Assembly (NCBI GenBank): GCA_023415795.1
Contig: JAEZJG010000024.1
Coordinates: 1 to 64,000 of the forward strand
Direction of reading: 5' to 3'
Source: Bacillota bacterium
Lineage (GTDB): Bacteria > Bacillota > Clostridia > Christensenellales > SZUA-584
DNA length: 64,000 nucleotides
The position numbers and the translations under genes were made by a program. Positions 16,571-24,828 of the stretch are shown piece by piece (positions within the stretch are counted from its first letter, which is position 1; every line of letters starts with the position of its first letter). Below the pieces are notes generated by a model that did not search any database, was not told where the DNA came from, and worked only from the letters and a program-made list of their open reading frames with translations.

Positions 16571-17284
16571 ATGTACCGAGTTGCCATCATGAAAAAGGCC
16601 GGCTCCTGTGCGTCGGAGCGTTGGCCCGGGCTGGTGAAAGACAGCCGCTTTTTGGTGGAACCGCTGTGCCCCGGCTGCGCTTCCGCGCTGAACCGGCTTA
16701 TGAGAAAACCGGCCGACCTGATGCTGGTGGATCTGCGCAGCAACGCGGATGACGGTCTGGAGCTGCTGCGGCAGCTGCGCGTTAAGGGTGTGGAGGTAGA
16801 CGTGATCGCGCTGGTGCCGCGCAACAACATGCGTGTGGCGCAGCGGGCATACCGTCTGGGTGTGATAGACTGCCTCACTGAGCCTTCGGACATTCGGCTT
16901 CAAAAGCAGGCGTTGGACCGCTTCCTCTCACGCGCGGAGCTGATGCACACCGAGGGTGAGCTGACGCAGGAGACCATAGACGGCATACTCTGCGGCACGG
17001 CACAGGAGAAGAGCGCACTGCCCAAGGGTCTGCAGGAAACAACGCTGGCGCTGGTGCGCAAGGTGTTCGAGCAGTGGCCCAAAAGCGGTCTGTCCTGCGA
17101 CGATGTTTCCGCCGCAGTGGGGCTTTCGCGCATTACTGTGCAGCGATATCTGACATATCTGTGCGACAAAGATGAGCTGGTGCAGCAGATGAACTACCAC
17201 ACCGGCGGACGCCCCGGCATGGTATATGCCCGGCGAAGCGAAGAGGATCAGCTGATGACTGCGGCCATGCGTCGCATCGTATAG
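16571..17284 (+). CDS. CitB/DcuR-type regulator with degenerate receiver (RR1)
   Basis: The 237-residue protein has an N-terminal receiver-like domain and a C-terminal winged helix typical of CitB/DcuR regulators (AAVGLSRITVQRYLTYL, then MNYHTGGRPGMVYA). The receiver keeps the acceptor-position Asp (about residue 54, LMLVDLRS). It has lost the N-terminal acidic pair (MKKAG instead of VDDDP), the switch Thr (VPRNN instead of VTAAN) and the Lys (LTEP instead of LVKP). Normal phosphorylation is therefore doubtful. No histidine kinase is nearby. It sits between sucD and abfD and probably controls this pathway. Confidence 0.8.
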   Translation: MYRVAIMKKAGSCASERWPGLVKDSRFLVEPLCPGCASALNRLMRKPADLMLVDLRSNADDGLELLRQLRVKGVEVDVIALVPRNNMRVAQRAYRLGVIDCLTEPSDIRLQKQALDRFLSRAELMHTEGELTQETIDGILCGTAQEKSALPKGLQETTLALVRKVFEQWPKSGLSCDDVSAAVGLSRITVQRYLTYLCDKDELVQQMNYHTGGRPGMVYARRSEEDQLMTAAMRRIV

Positions 17285-17343
17285 AACGGCTGCACAAGGT
17301 ATTGAAAAATGCGGCTGTTCAATGGGAGATGCGGGGTAAAGAT

Positions 17344-17997
17344 ATGTTTCGCGTAATCATCGTGGACGACGATCCGATGGTACGGTTCATCAACCGTTCG
17401 TTTGTGGAACAAAACGCGTCCTTTCGGGTAGCGGGAGAGTTCAGTAACGGCAAGGAAGCCATGAGCTATCTTGTCAAGCACGCGGCGGATCTGATGATAC
17501 TGGAGGTTAATATGCCTGGCTACAGCGGTCTTGAGCTGCTGAAGGATATTCGTGCGCGCCGCATAGACATTGATGTGATTATGGTGACGGCGGCAAACGA
17601 TTCAAAAACCATGGCGCAGGCGCTGCGGCTGGGTGCGGTAGATTATCTGGTAAAGCCGTTCAAGCCCGCTCGTATGCAGCAGACACTGGATAAGTATACG
17701 CGATATATGGAGGCATTGGGCAAGGATGCCAGCACCGGTCTGCTGGCGATGGATTACAGTGCTCAGTCGATTCCGGTACAGGGCAAGGGCGTTCAGGATG
17801 CCACGCTGGAGAGACTGTTGTCGCTGCTCAAACAATCAACCCGCGGCTGCTCGGTGGAAGAGCTGGCAGATAAGACGGAGCTTTCCCGCGTGACAGTGCG
17901 GCGGTACATGAAGCATCTGCAGGACACCGGCAAGGTGATTGGTACCATCAATTACAACACGGGCGGACGTCCCTGCATCATATATCATTTGGCTTAA
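17344..17997 (+). CDS. CitB/DcuR-type regulator with Glu at the phosphoacceptor site (RR2)
   Basis: The 217-residue protein starts best at the ATG at 17344 (MFRVIIVDDDPM). The receiver has the acidic pair, the switch Thr (MVTAAND) and Lys (DYLVKPFKP). At about residue 54, where the phosphorylated Asp belongs, it reads LMILEVNMPG, so Glu replaces Asp. The C-terminal helix-turn-helix (TELSRVTVRRYMKHL) and INYNTGGRPCIIYHLA match its upstream neighbour. A constitutively active-like state or a regulator not governed by phosphorylation is possible. It looks like a tandem duplicate of RR1 that decayed in a complementary way. Confidence 0.82.
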   Translation: MFRVIIVDDDPMVRFINRSFVEQNASFRVAGEFSNGKEAMSYLVKHAADLMILEVNMPGYSGLELLKDIRARRIDIDVIMVTAANDSKTMAQALRLGAVDYLVKPFKPARMQQTLDKYTRYMEALGKDASTGLLAMDYSAQSIPVQGKGVQDATLERLLSLLKQSTRGCSVEELADKTELSRVTVRRYMKHLQDTGKVIGTINYNTGGRPCIIYHLA

Positions 17998-18063
17998 GTA
18001 TAAGAGAGGTCACCCCGACCCGGCGGCCCCTTCATAATATGCATGAAGAAAGGAAAAACGACA

Positions 18064-19512
18064 ATGGCACTTATGACAGGAGAGCAGTACATCGAAAGCA
18101 TTCGCAACCTCAAGATGGAGGTTTACATGTTTGGACAGAAGGTGGAGTCTCCGGTGGACGATCCGATACTGCGTCCCTCGCTTAACTCCGTCCGCATGAC
18201 GTATGACCTCGCTCAGCTGCCCGAATACGAAGATCTGATGACGGTGACGCTGGAGGATGGACGCAAGATCAACCGCTTTACAAATATACACCGAAATACC
18301 GACGACCTTATCAAAAAGGTGAAGATGCAGCGCCTGCTCGGTCAGCAGACTGCGGCCTGTTTCCAGCGCTGCGTCGGCATGGACGCGTTCAACGCTGTTT
18401 TCAGCACCACATTTGAAACGGATAAAAAATGTGGTACAAATTATCATGACAACTTCACCAAGTTTATGAGATACTGTCAGGATAAGGATCTGACCATAGA
18501 CGGTGCGATGACCGATCCCAAGGGCGACCGCTCGCTGGCGCCGCACGCTCAGGCCGATCCCGATATGTTTCTGCGCGTGGTGGAACGCCGCCCGGACGGC
18601 ATTGTGGTGCGGGGCGCTAAAGCGCACCAGACGGGCGTGCTGAACTCCCACGAGGTGATTGTGATGCCCACACAGGCGATGCGCCCGGAGGATAAGGATT
18701 ACGCCGTGGCCTTCGCTGTGCCGATGGATACGCCGGGGCTGTTCATGATTATCGGTCGCCAGTCCTGCGATACCCGCAAGCTGGAGGGCAGCGAGCTGGA
18801 CGTGGGCAACGCCGAATTCGGCGGCGTGGAAGCATTGACCATATTCGACGACGTGTTTGTGCCCAACGACCGCATCTTCCTGAACGGTGAAGTGGAATTT
18901 GCCGGCATGCTGGTGGAGCGCTTTGCGGGTTATCACCGTCAGAGCTATGGCGGCTGCAAGGTGGGCGTGGGTGATGTGCTGATCGGCGCGGCGGCTGTCG
19001 CGGCGGATTACAACGGCGCTGCCAAGGCCTCGCACATCAAGGATAAGCTGATCGAGATGACACACCTTAACGAGACATTATACGCCTGCGGTATCGCATG
19101 CTCTGCCGAGGGGCACCCGACCGAATCAGGCAACTATATGATCGACCTGCTGCTGGCTAACGTCTGCAAGCAGAACGTAACGCGCTTCCCGTACGAGATC
19201 GTGCGGTTGGCCGAGGACATCGCGGGTGGCATCATGGTCACCGCGCCCTCCGAGAAGGATTTCCGTGACCCGAAGCTGGGCAAATACGTGGATAAGTATC
19301 TGCGCGGCGTAGCGGACGTCACCACGGAGGATCGTCTGCGCATACTGCGCCTGATCGAGAATCTGGCGCTGGGCACGGCGGCGGTGGGCTACCGGACGGA
19401 ATCGATGCATGGCGCAGGTTCGCCGCAGGCGCAGCGCATCATGATCGCCCGGCAGGGCAATCTGGAAATGAAGAAGCAGCTTGCGAAGAAGATCGCGCAT
19501 ATCAGTAAATAG
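18064..19512 (+). CDS. abfD: 4-hydroxybutyryl-CoA dehydratase
   Basis: The 482-residue protein is AbfD, the 4Fe-4S/FAD enzyme that converts 4-hydroxybutyryl-CoA to crotonyl-CoA by a ketyl-radical mechanism. With the ATG at 18064, the cluster ligands fall at Cys99 and Cys103 (ACFQRCVGMDAF) and at His291 and Cys298 (YHRQSYGGCKVG). This matches, within one residue, the published Clostridium aminobutyricum numbering of 99, 103, 292 and 299. The start choice is thus well supported. It is the defining gene of the pathway. Confidence 0.97.
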   Translation: MALMTGEQYIESIRNLKMEVYMFGQKVESPVDDPILRPSLNSVRMTYDLAQLPEYEDLMTVTLEDGRKINRFTNIHRNTDDLIKKVKMQRLLGQQTAACFQRCVGMDAFNAVFSTTFETDKKCGTNYHDNFTKFMRYCQDKDLTIDGAMTDPKGDRSLAPHAQADPDMFLRVVERRPDGIVVRGAKAHQTGVLNSHEVIVMPTQAMRPEDKDYAVAFAVPMDTPGLFMIIGRQSCDTRKLEGSELDVGNAEFGGVEALTIFDDVFVPNDRIFLNGEVEFAGMLVERFAGYHRQSYGGCKVGVGDVLIGAAAVAADYNGAAKASHIKDKLIEMTHLNETLYACGIACSAEGHPTESGNYMIDLLLANVCKQNVTRFPYEIVRLAEDIAGGIMVTAPSEKDFRDPKLGKYVDKYLRGVADVTTEDRLRILRLIENLALGTAAVGYRTESMHGAGSPQAQRIMIARQGNLEMKKQLAKKIAHISK

Positions 19513-19530
19513 ACTAGGGGAGAGCAACAC

Positions 19531-19836
19531 ATGGCGGAGACGCTGCTGGAAAGGGTAGAGAGGGTGCTGGATGCACAGGTTCGTCCCGCATTGGCAGAGC
19601 ATCAGGGCAATACCGAGGTGATTGGCATTGAGGATGGCGTGCTCAAGCTGCGCTTTCTCGGCCGTTGCAGCGGCTGCCCCGGCGCACGTTTGACGCTGGA
19701 GGGGCTGGTTTCGGAGCAGGTGACACAGGCTGTGCCCGAGATCACGGATGTGGTGTTGGTATCGAACATCAGTGACGAGTTGTGGGAATCGGCAAAGACA
19801 TTGATGCGCGGCAGGCGCGGCTCCGACAACGCATGA
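19531..19836 (+). CDS. NifU C-terminal-domain iron-sulfur protein
   Basis: The 101-residue protein is a stand-alone NifU/Nfu domain with the motif CSGCPGARLTLEG near residue 47. Such proteins carry or donate Fe-S clusters. It lies 18 bases after abfD and shares the ATGA stop/start with the next gene. A role in loading the unusual 4Fe-4S cluster of AbfD is an inference from position. Confidence 0.85.
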   Translation: MAETLLERVERVLDAQVRPALAEHQGNTEVIGIEDGVLKLRFLGRCSGCPGARLTLEGLVSEQVTQAVPEITDVVLVSNISDELWESAKTLMRGRRGSDNA

Positions 19837-20096
19837 CAATAGGGATTAAATACTGCGGCGGGTGCAATCCGCGTTACGACAGGACGGCACTGGTCGCCCG
19901 GTTGGAGACAGACCTGCCCGATGTGCAGCTTGGTCTTGCGGGCGGTGAGATGCCGGATTACGTGGTGGTGCTGTGCGGCTGCAGCAGTGCATGCGCACAG
20001 CATCAGCACCTGACTGGCCGGTTTGGAAAAAGCGTCATTATCCGTGAGGAGGATTACGCGCCGCTGCTGGAAAAGCTCCGTGAGCTGGAGTGCTGA
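19833..20096 (+). CDS. Small Cys-rich protein of unknown function
   Basis: The 87-residue protein begins MTIGIKYCGGCNPRYDR and has a second cysteine group LCGCSSACAQHQ near residue 50. The two groups could bind metal or a cluster or act as a redox pair. Its ATG overlaps the nifU-like stop by four bases, so translation is coupled. I do not recognise the family. It ends the first block of the operon before a repeat element. Confidence 0.7.
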   Translation: MTIGIKYCGGCNPRYDRTALVARLETDLPDVQLGLAGGEMPDYVVVLCGCSSACAQHQHLTGRFGKSVIIREEDYAPLLEKLRELEC

Positions 20097-20133
20097 GGCA
20101 CCACTCGCATTAATGGCAAAGTAGATAATCGAG

Positions 20134-20225
20134 AAATGCCATGCAAAAGGCATTTCGATGGGATTCTAAAGGGGCAAGCCTCTTTAGCGGTGGTGTGGAG
20201 GCAGAGCCTCCACGGACTTAAGACC
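20134..20225 (+). repeat. Triple-hairpin dispersed repeat, copy A
   Basis: Three adjacent stem-loops are present: AAATGCC/GGCATTT (20134-20155), CTAAAGGGG/CCTCTTTAG (20166-20187) and GTGGAGGC-AGA-GCCTCCAC (20195-20213). The same arrangement and much of the sequence recur at 25911-26000 (opposite orientation) and 40021-40110. It lies between the Cys-rich protein gene and abfT within an operon, so it is probably transcribed. Confidence 0.8.
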
Positions 20226-20273
20226 TAAACCCATAAGCATTGGATGAACGATAAAGTTTAAAGTGAGGGCAAC

Positions 20274-21575
20274 ATGGACTGGAAGGAAATATACCGCTCC
20301 CGGCTGACGACGGCAGATGAAGCCGTGAAGCACATTAAATCGGGCGACCGTGTGGTAACGGGTCACGCTACCGGCGAACCTACCCATCTGATCGATGCGA
20401 TGGTGCGCAATGCCGCCGCCTACGAGAACGTGGAGATCATCCACATGGTGGCAATGGGCACCGCGCCCTACTGCCAACCCGGCATGGAAAAGAACTTCCG
20501 TCACAACGCGCTCTTTTTGGGCGGCTCCACACGGGCAGCCTGTGCCGACGGACGGGCAGACATGATCCCTGTGTATTTCTCCAAGGAGCCGGAGCTGCTG
20601 CGCACTCGCAACGTGCCCGACGTCGCGATGGTACAGGTGTCGCCGCCCGACAGCCACGGCTATTGCAGCCTCGGTATATCGGTGGACTACACGCTGGAGG
20701 GCGTTAAGCAATCTAAAATCGTCATTACACAGATCAATAAGAACATGCCGCGCACACATGGCAACACCTTCATCCATGTGAGCGAAATGACGCATATCGT
20801 GGAGCACGACGCGCCGCTCATCGAGTTGCCGCCGCCCAAGATCACCGATGTGGAGAAGCTGATCGGTCAGAACTGCGCATCGCTGGTGAACGACGGAGAC
20901 TGCATGCAGCTGGGCATCGGCGCGATACCCGACGCGGTGCTGCTGTTCCTCAAGGAGAAGAAGGATCTTGGCATCCACAGCGAGATGTTCTCGGACGGCG
21001 TGGTGGAGCTGGTTGAGGCGGGCGTCATCACCAACAAAAAGAAGACGCTGCACCCCGGCAAATGCATCGCCACATTCCTGATGGGTACGCGGCGGCTGTA
21101 CGACTTTGTGGACGACAACCCGGCGGTCGAGATGTATCCCGTGGACTACGTGAACGACCCGCTCGTGATTGCCAAGAACGATAATCTTGTGTCCATCAAC
21201 TCCTGTGTGCAGGTAGACTTGATGGGACAGGTGGTGTCCGCCAGCGTGGGACACCGTCAGATCAGCGGCGTGGGCGGACAGGTAGACTTTGTACGCGGTG
21301 CAACCTTGAGCCGCGGCGGGCGCAGCATCATCGCGATGCCGTCCACCGCCAAGGGCGGAATGTCCAAGATAGTTCCAGTCATCGACGAGGGCGCGGCAGT
21401 GACAACCTCGCGTTACGATGTGCAGTATATCGTGACGGAATACGGCGTCGCCAACCTGCGCTATCTCAACCTGCGTGAACGCGCCATCGCGCTGATCAAA
21501 ATCGCACATCCGGACTGCCGCGCGGGGCTGATCGATTTCTTCGAAAAGAAATTCAAATGTAAATATGAAGGCTAA
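20274..21575 (+). CDS. abfT: 4-hydroxybutyrate CoA-transferase
   Basis: The 433-residue protein is AbfT. It activates 4-hydroxybutyrate with CoA from acetyl- or butyryl-CoA. The catalytic Glu lies at about residue 237 in GIHSEMFSDGVVELVE, equivalent to Glu238 of the C. aminobutyricum enzyme. GVGGQVDFVRGATLSRGG and IVTEYGVANLRYLN are also typical. GTGAGG precedes the ATG. It differs clearly from the Cat1-type enzyme at 13279, so the cluster has separate transferases for succinate and 4-hydroxybutyrate. Confidence 0.95.
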   Translation: MDWKEIYRSRLTTADEAVKHIKSGDRVVTGHATGEPTHLIDAMVRNAAAYENVEIIHMVAMGTAPYCQPGMEKNFRHNALFLGGSTRAACADGRADMIPVYFSKEPELLRTRNVPDVAMVQVSPPDSHGYCSLGISVDYTLEGVKQSKIVITQINKNMPRTHGNTFIHVSEMTHIVEHDAPLIELPPPKITDVEKLIGQNCASLVNDGDCMQLGIGAIPDAVLLFLKEKKDLGIHSEMFSDGVVELVEAGVITNKKKTLHPGKCIATFLMGTRRLYDFVDDNPAVEMYPVDYVNDPLVIAKNDNLVSINSCVQVDLMGQVVSASVGHRQISGVGGQVDFVRGATLSRGGRSIIAMPSTAKGGMSKIVPVIDEGAAVTTSRYDVQYIVTEYGVANLRYLNLRERAIALIKIAHPDCRAGLIDFFEKKFKCKYEG

Positions 21576-21587
21576 GGAGCAAAACCA

Positions 21588-22700
21588 ATGAGACAACTGC
21601 TGATAAAACCCGACATCTATTTGTATGACACGTGCAAGGCGTTTTGCGAAGCCTTCGAGGTGGGTGAGGGAGACCTCATCATCACCAATGAATACATCTA
21701 TCAGCCGATGTTCGGCGCTCTGAATGTTAAGGCGGATGTGCTGTATCAGGAGAAGTATGGCATGGGCGAACCGTCCGACGAAATGGCTGAAGCGATACTG
21801 GCGGACATCAAGGGCAGCTATAAGCGCATTATCGCCATCGGCGGCGGCACCATCATCGACATATCCAAGCTTTTTGCGCTGAAAAACGCTTCCCCCATAC
21901 TCGACCTGTTTGACCGCAAAACGCAGCCGGTGAAGGACAAGAAGCTGATTCTTGTGCCCACCACCTGCGGCACAGGCAGCGAGGTCACCAACATATCGAT
22001 ACTGGAACTGAAAAGCCGCCACACCAAGCAGGGGCTGGCAGTGGATGAGCTATTTGCGGACAGCGCCGTGCTGATCCCCGAGCTGCTAAGCGGTCTGCCG
22101 TTCAAGTTCTTTGCCACCAGTTCCATCGATGCGCTGATCCACGCACTGGAATCCAGCTTGTCGCCCAAGGCCACACCCTATACGGAGCTGTTTGGCTACA
22201 AAGCCATCGAGATGATACTGAAAGGCTATATCGAAATCGCAAAGAACGGACAGGAGGCGCGTCTGCCGCTGCTGAAGGATTTCCTGATTGCCAGCAACTA
22301 CGCGGGTGTTGCGTTCGGCAATGCAGGCTGTGCGGCGGTGCACGCCATGAGTTATCCGCTGGGCGGCATGTATCACGTGCCCCACGGCGAGGCCAACTAT
22401 TGCCTGCTTATCGGCGTGTTCAAAAAATATATGGCGATCGACCCCAGCGGGCGCATCGTGAAGATGAACCGCTTCATTGCGGACATTCTGGGCTGTGCCG
22501 AGGGCGCGGTGTATGAGGAGTTAGAAAAGCTGCTCAACCAGATCATCCAGCGCAAGCCGCTGCGCGAATACGGCGTGACGGAAGCCAACCTCAAAGAATT
22601 CACCGAAAACGTGATGACCAAGCAGGGGCGGCTGATGGCAAACAACTGCGTGCCGCTGGACGAAGCCGCGGTGTACGACATCTACAAAGCACTGTACTGA
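21588..22700 (+). CDS. 4hbD: 4-hydroxybutyrate dehydrogenase (iron-type alcohol dehydrogenase)
   Basis: The 370-residue group III alcohol dehydrogenase reduces succinate semialdehyde to 4-hydroxybutyrate. It has the NAD site IAIGGGTIIDISKL, PTTCGTGSEVTNI, and metal-binding segments SSIDALIHALES and YHVPHGEANY. AAGGAG lies seven bases before the ATG, and the gap from abfT is 12 bases. The specific substrate follows from its place between AbfT and the SucD/AbfD genes. Confidence 0.92.
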   Translation: MRQLLIKPDIYLYDTCKAFCEAFEVGEGDLIITNEYIYQPMFGALNVKADVLYQEKYGMGEPSDEMAEAILADIKGSYKRIIAIGGGTIIDISKLFALKNASPILDLFDRKTQPVKDKKLILVPTTCGTGSEVTNISILELKSRHTKQGLAVDELFADSAVLIPELLSGLPFKFFATSSIDALIHALESSLSPKATPYTELFGYKAIEMILKGYIEIAKNGQEARLPLLKDFLIASNYAGVAFGNAGCAAVHAMSYPLGGMYHVPHGEANYCLLIGVFKKYMAIDPSGRIVKMNRFIADILGCAEGAVYEELEKLLNQIIQRKPLREYGVTEANLKEFTENVMTKQGRLMANNCVPLDEAAVYDIYKALY

Positions 22701-22704
22701 TGCT

Positions 22705-22790
22705 CCTAAGGAGGCGCTGTCTCCAAACTGTGCTTTCGGGGCATGTCGCGTGAGGATCCTAACCGGAATGCTTCAGGCATTTTTATGACA
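22705..22790 (-). repeat. Diverged triple-hairpin repeat, probable copy D
   Basis: Read leftward, this segment has AATGC-CTGAA-GCATT, then AGGATCCT where copies A and C have GGATTCT, then TTTGGAGACAGCGCCTCC where copy A has TGTGGAGGCAGAGCCTCC. The order matches copies A-C but the stems are decayed. It fills most of the gap between the 4hbD and bcd genes. Confidence 0.45.
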
Positions 22791-22870
22791 AAAGGAATGG
22801 GATTACGAGGACAGTTCCAAAGCAAAGTGTTTTGATCTATTTGACTAATTTTGAGAGAGGGAGAAAATGC

Positions 22871-24013
22871 ATGGATTTTCTGCTGTCCAATGAACATAAG
22901 ATGGCGCGAGACCTGTTTCGCGAGTTTGCGCTGACCGAGGTCAAGCCGCTCGCACAGGAGATCGACGAGGAAGAACGCTTCCCCTATGAAACGGTGGAGA
23001 AGCTCAAACGGTACGGCTTCCTCGGAATACCGTTCCCCAAGGAATACGGTGGACAAGGCTGCGATATACTGACGTATGCCATGTGCGTGGAGGAACTGTC
23101 CCGCGTGTGCGGCACCACCGGCGTGATCGTGTCGGCGCACACATCGCTCTGCGGCGATCCGCTGTACAAGTATGGCACGCCCGCTCAGAAGGAAAAGTAT
23201 CTGACCCCTGTGGCCAGCGGCGAGAAGCTGGGCGCGTTCGGATTGACCGAGCCCGGCGCCGGCACGGATGCCTCCGGACAGCAGACCAAGGCTGTGCTCA
23301 ATGGCGACCATTACGTGCTGACCGGCAGCAAGATATTTATCACCAACGGCGGCGTGGCGGGTACGTACATCATATTCGCGATGACGGACAAGGCCAAGGG
23401 CAACAAAGGCATCTCCGCGTTCATCGTGGATGCCGATACCCCCGGCTTCACCATTGGCAAGAAGGAGCTCAAGATGGGCATCCGCGGCTCTGCCACCACA
23501 GAGCTGATATTCACAAACTGCATCATCCCCAAGGAAAACCTGCTGAGCGCGGAAGGCAAGGGATTTGCCATCGCGATGGGCACGCTGGACGGCGGACGCA
23601 TCGGCATCGCGGCGCAGGCTCTGGGCATCGCGCAGGGGGCGCTGGATGAGACCATCGCGTATGTGAAAACGCGCAAGCAGTTCGGCAAGCCGCTCTCCGC
23701 TTTCCAGAACACGCAGTTTGTGCTGGCTGAGCTGTACGCTAAGGTGGAGGCTGCGCGGCTGCTGGTATACAAGGCGGCACTGGCAAAGGACAGCGGCACG
23801 GGTCGTTATTCTGTGGAGGCAGCGGTTGCTAAGCTGACGGCGGCGCAGACGGCGATGGAGGTGACCACCAAGTGCGTCCAGCTGTTCGGCGGATACGGTT
23901 ATACGCGTGAATACCCGGTGGAGCGCATGATGCGCGACGCGAAGATCACCGAGATATACGAGGGAACCAGCGAAGTGCAGCGCATGGTTATCGCGGCGTC
24001 CCTGTTGAAGTAG
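22871..24013 (+). CDS. bcd: Butyryl-CoA dehydrogenase (acyl-CoA dehydrogenase)
   Basis: The 380-residue acyl-CoA dehydrogenase reduces crotonyl-CoA to butyryl-CoA. It has FGLTEPGAGTDASG (FAD/substrate), LFGGYGYTREYPVERMMRD, and the catalytic Glu in EIYEGTSEVQRM near the C-terminus. The ATG at 22871 has GAGAGGGAG upstream. Directly followed by etfB and etfA, it should form the Bcd-EtfAB complex that couples NADH oxidation to crotonyl-CoA and ferredoxin reduction. Crotonase, thiolase and hydroxybutyryl-CoA dehydrogenase genes are absent, as AbfD supplies crotonyl-CoA directly. Confidence 0.95.
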   Translation: MDFLLSNEHKMARDLFREFALTEVKPLAQEIDEEERFPYETVEKLKRYGFLGIPFPKEYGGQGCDILTYAMCVEELSRVCGTTGVIVSAHTSLCGDPLYKYGTPAQKEKYLTPVASGEKLGAFGLTEPGAGTDASGQQTKAVLNGDHYVLTGSKIFITNGGVAGTYIIFAMTDKAKGNKGISAFIVDADTPGFTIGKKELKMGIRGSATTELIFTNCIIPKENLLSAEGKGFAIAMGTLDGGRIGIAAQALGIAQGALDETIAYVKTRKQFGKPLSAFQNTQFVLAELYAKVEAARLLVYKAALAKDSGTGRYSVEAAVAKLTAAQTAMEVTTKCVQLFGGYGYTREYPVERMMRDAKITEIYEGTSEVQRMVIAASLLK

Positions 24014-24032
24014 GCGAAAGGAACAACGAAGC

Positions 24033-24815
24033 ATGAATATAGTCATTTGCATCAAGCAGGTGCCCAATACAAACGAAGTGAAGCTGAACCCGGAAACGGG
24101 CACGCTGATCAGAGACGGCATACCCAGCATCATCAACCCGGACGATAAGGCGGGTTTGGAAGCGGCGCTGGCACTCAAGGACAAATACGGCGCACATGTG
24201 ACCGTGATATCGATGGGACCGCCGCAGGCAGAGCATGCGCTGCGCGAAGCGCTCGCGATGGGTGCGGACGAAGCAATTCTCGTTACCGACAGAGCGTTTG
24301 GCGGCGCGGACACTTGGGCGACCTCGTCCACGCTGGCGTCGGCGATACGCAAGCTGCCGTATGACCTCATCATCACGGGACGGCAGGCGATTGACGGCGA
24401 TACCGCGCAGGTGGGGCCGCAGATTGCAGAACGCCTGGGCATCCCCAACATCAGCTATGCGGAGGAGATCGGCATCGAGGGGGATAAGGTGGTCGTCAAG
24501 CGGCAGTATGAGGATCGTTATCACACCATCGCCGCTAAAATGCCCTGTCTTGTCACGGCGCTGGCGGAGTTGGCCAAGCCGCGCTACATGACGCCGGGTG
24601 GCATATTCGACGCGTACCGCAAGGCCGAGATCAAGACGTTTAACCGCGCCGATCTGGACGTGGAAGATGCCAACATCGGTCTTAAGGGCTCGCCCACACG
24701 CGTGTTCAAATCGTTCACCAAGGAGCTTAAAGGCAAGGGACAGGTGGTAGAGATGGACCCCATCGCGTCGGTGTCATGGCTGGTGGAAAATTTGAAGAGC
24801 AAACACATTTTATAG
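24033..24815 (+). CDS. etfB: Electron transfer flavoprotein beta subunit
   Basis: The 260-residue EtfB begins MNIVICIKQVPNTNEV and has the nucleotide-binding region ITGRQAIDGDTAQVGPQIAE. In bifurcating Etf this subunit binds the FAD that receives electrons from NADH. The gene lies 19 bases after bcd and 13 before etfA. Confidence 0.96.
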   Translation: MNIVICIKQVPNTNEVKLNPETGTLIRDGIPSIINPDDKAGLEAALALKDKYGAHVTVISMGPPQAEHALREALAMGADEAILVTDRAFGGADTWATSSTLASAIRKLPYDLIITGRQAIDGDTAQVGPQIAERLGIPNISYAEEIGIEGDKVVVKRQYEDRYHTIAAKMPCLVTALAELAKPRYMTPGGIFDAYRKAEIKTFNRADLDVEDANIGLKGSPTRVFKSFTKELKGKGQVVEMDPIASVSWLVENLKSKHIL

Positions 24816-24828
24816 GAGGGGCAGACGC

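Noticed and set aside
20184..22022. 612-codon open frame on the minus strand across abfT and 4hbD
   Set aside because: It is antisense to two well-supported enzymes, and its His/Arg-rich translation fits no family. It is a by-product of GC-rich coding on the other strand.
22706..24451. 581-codon open frame on the minus strand across bcd and etfB
   Set aside because: Antisense shadow of conserved genes, without protein-like composition or a ribosome site.
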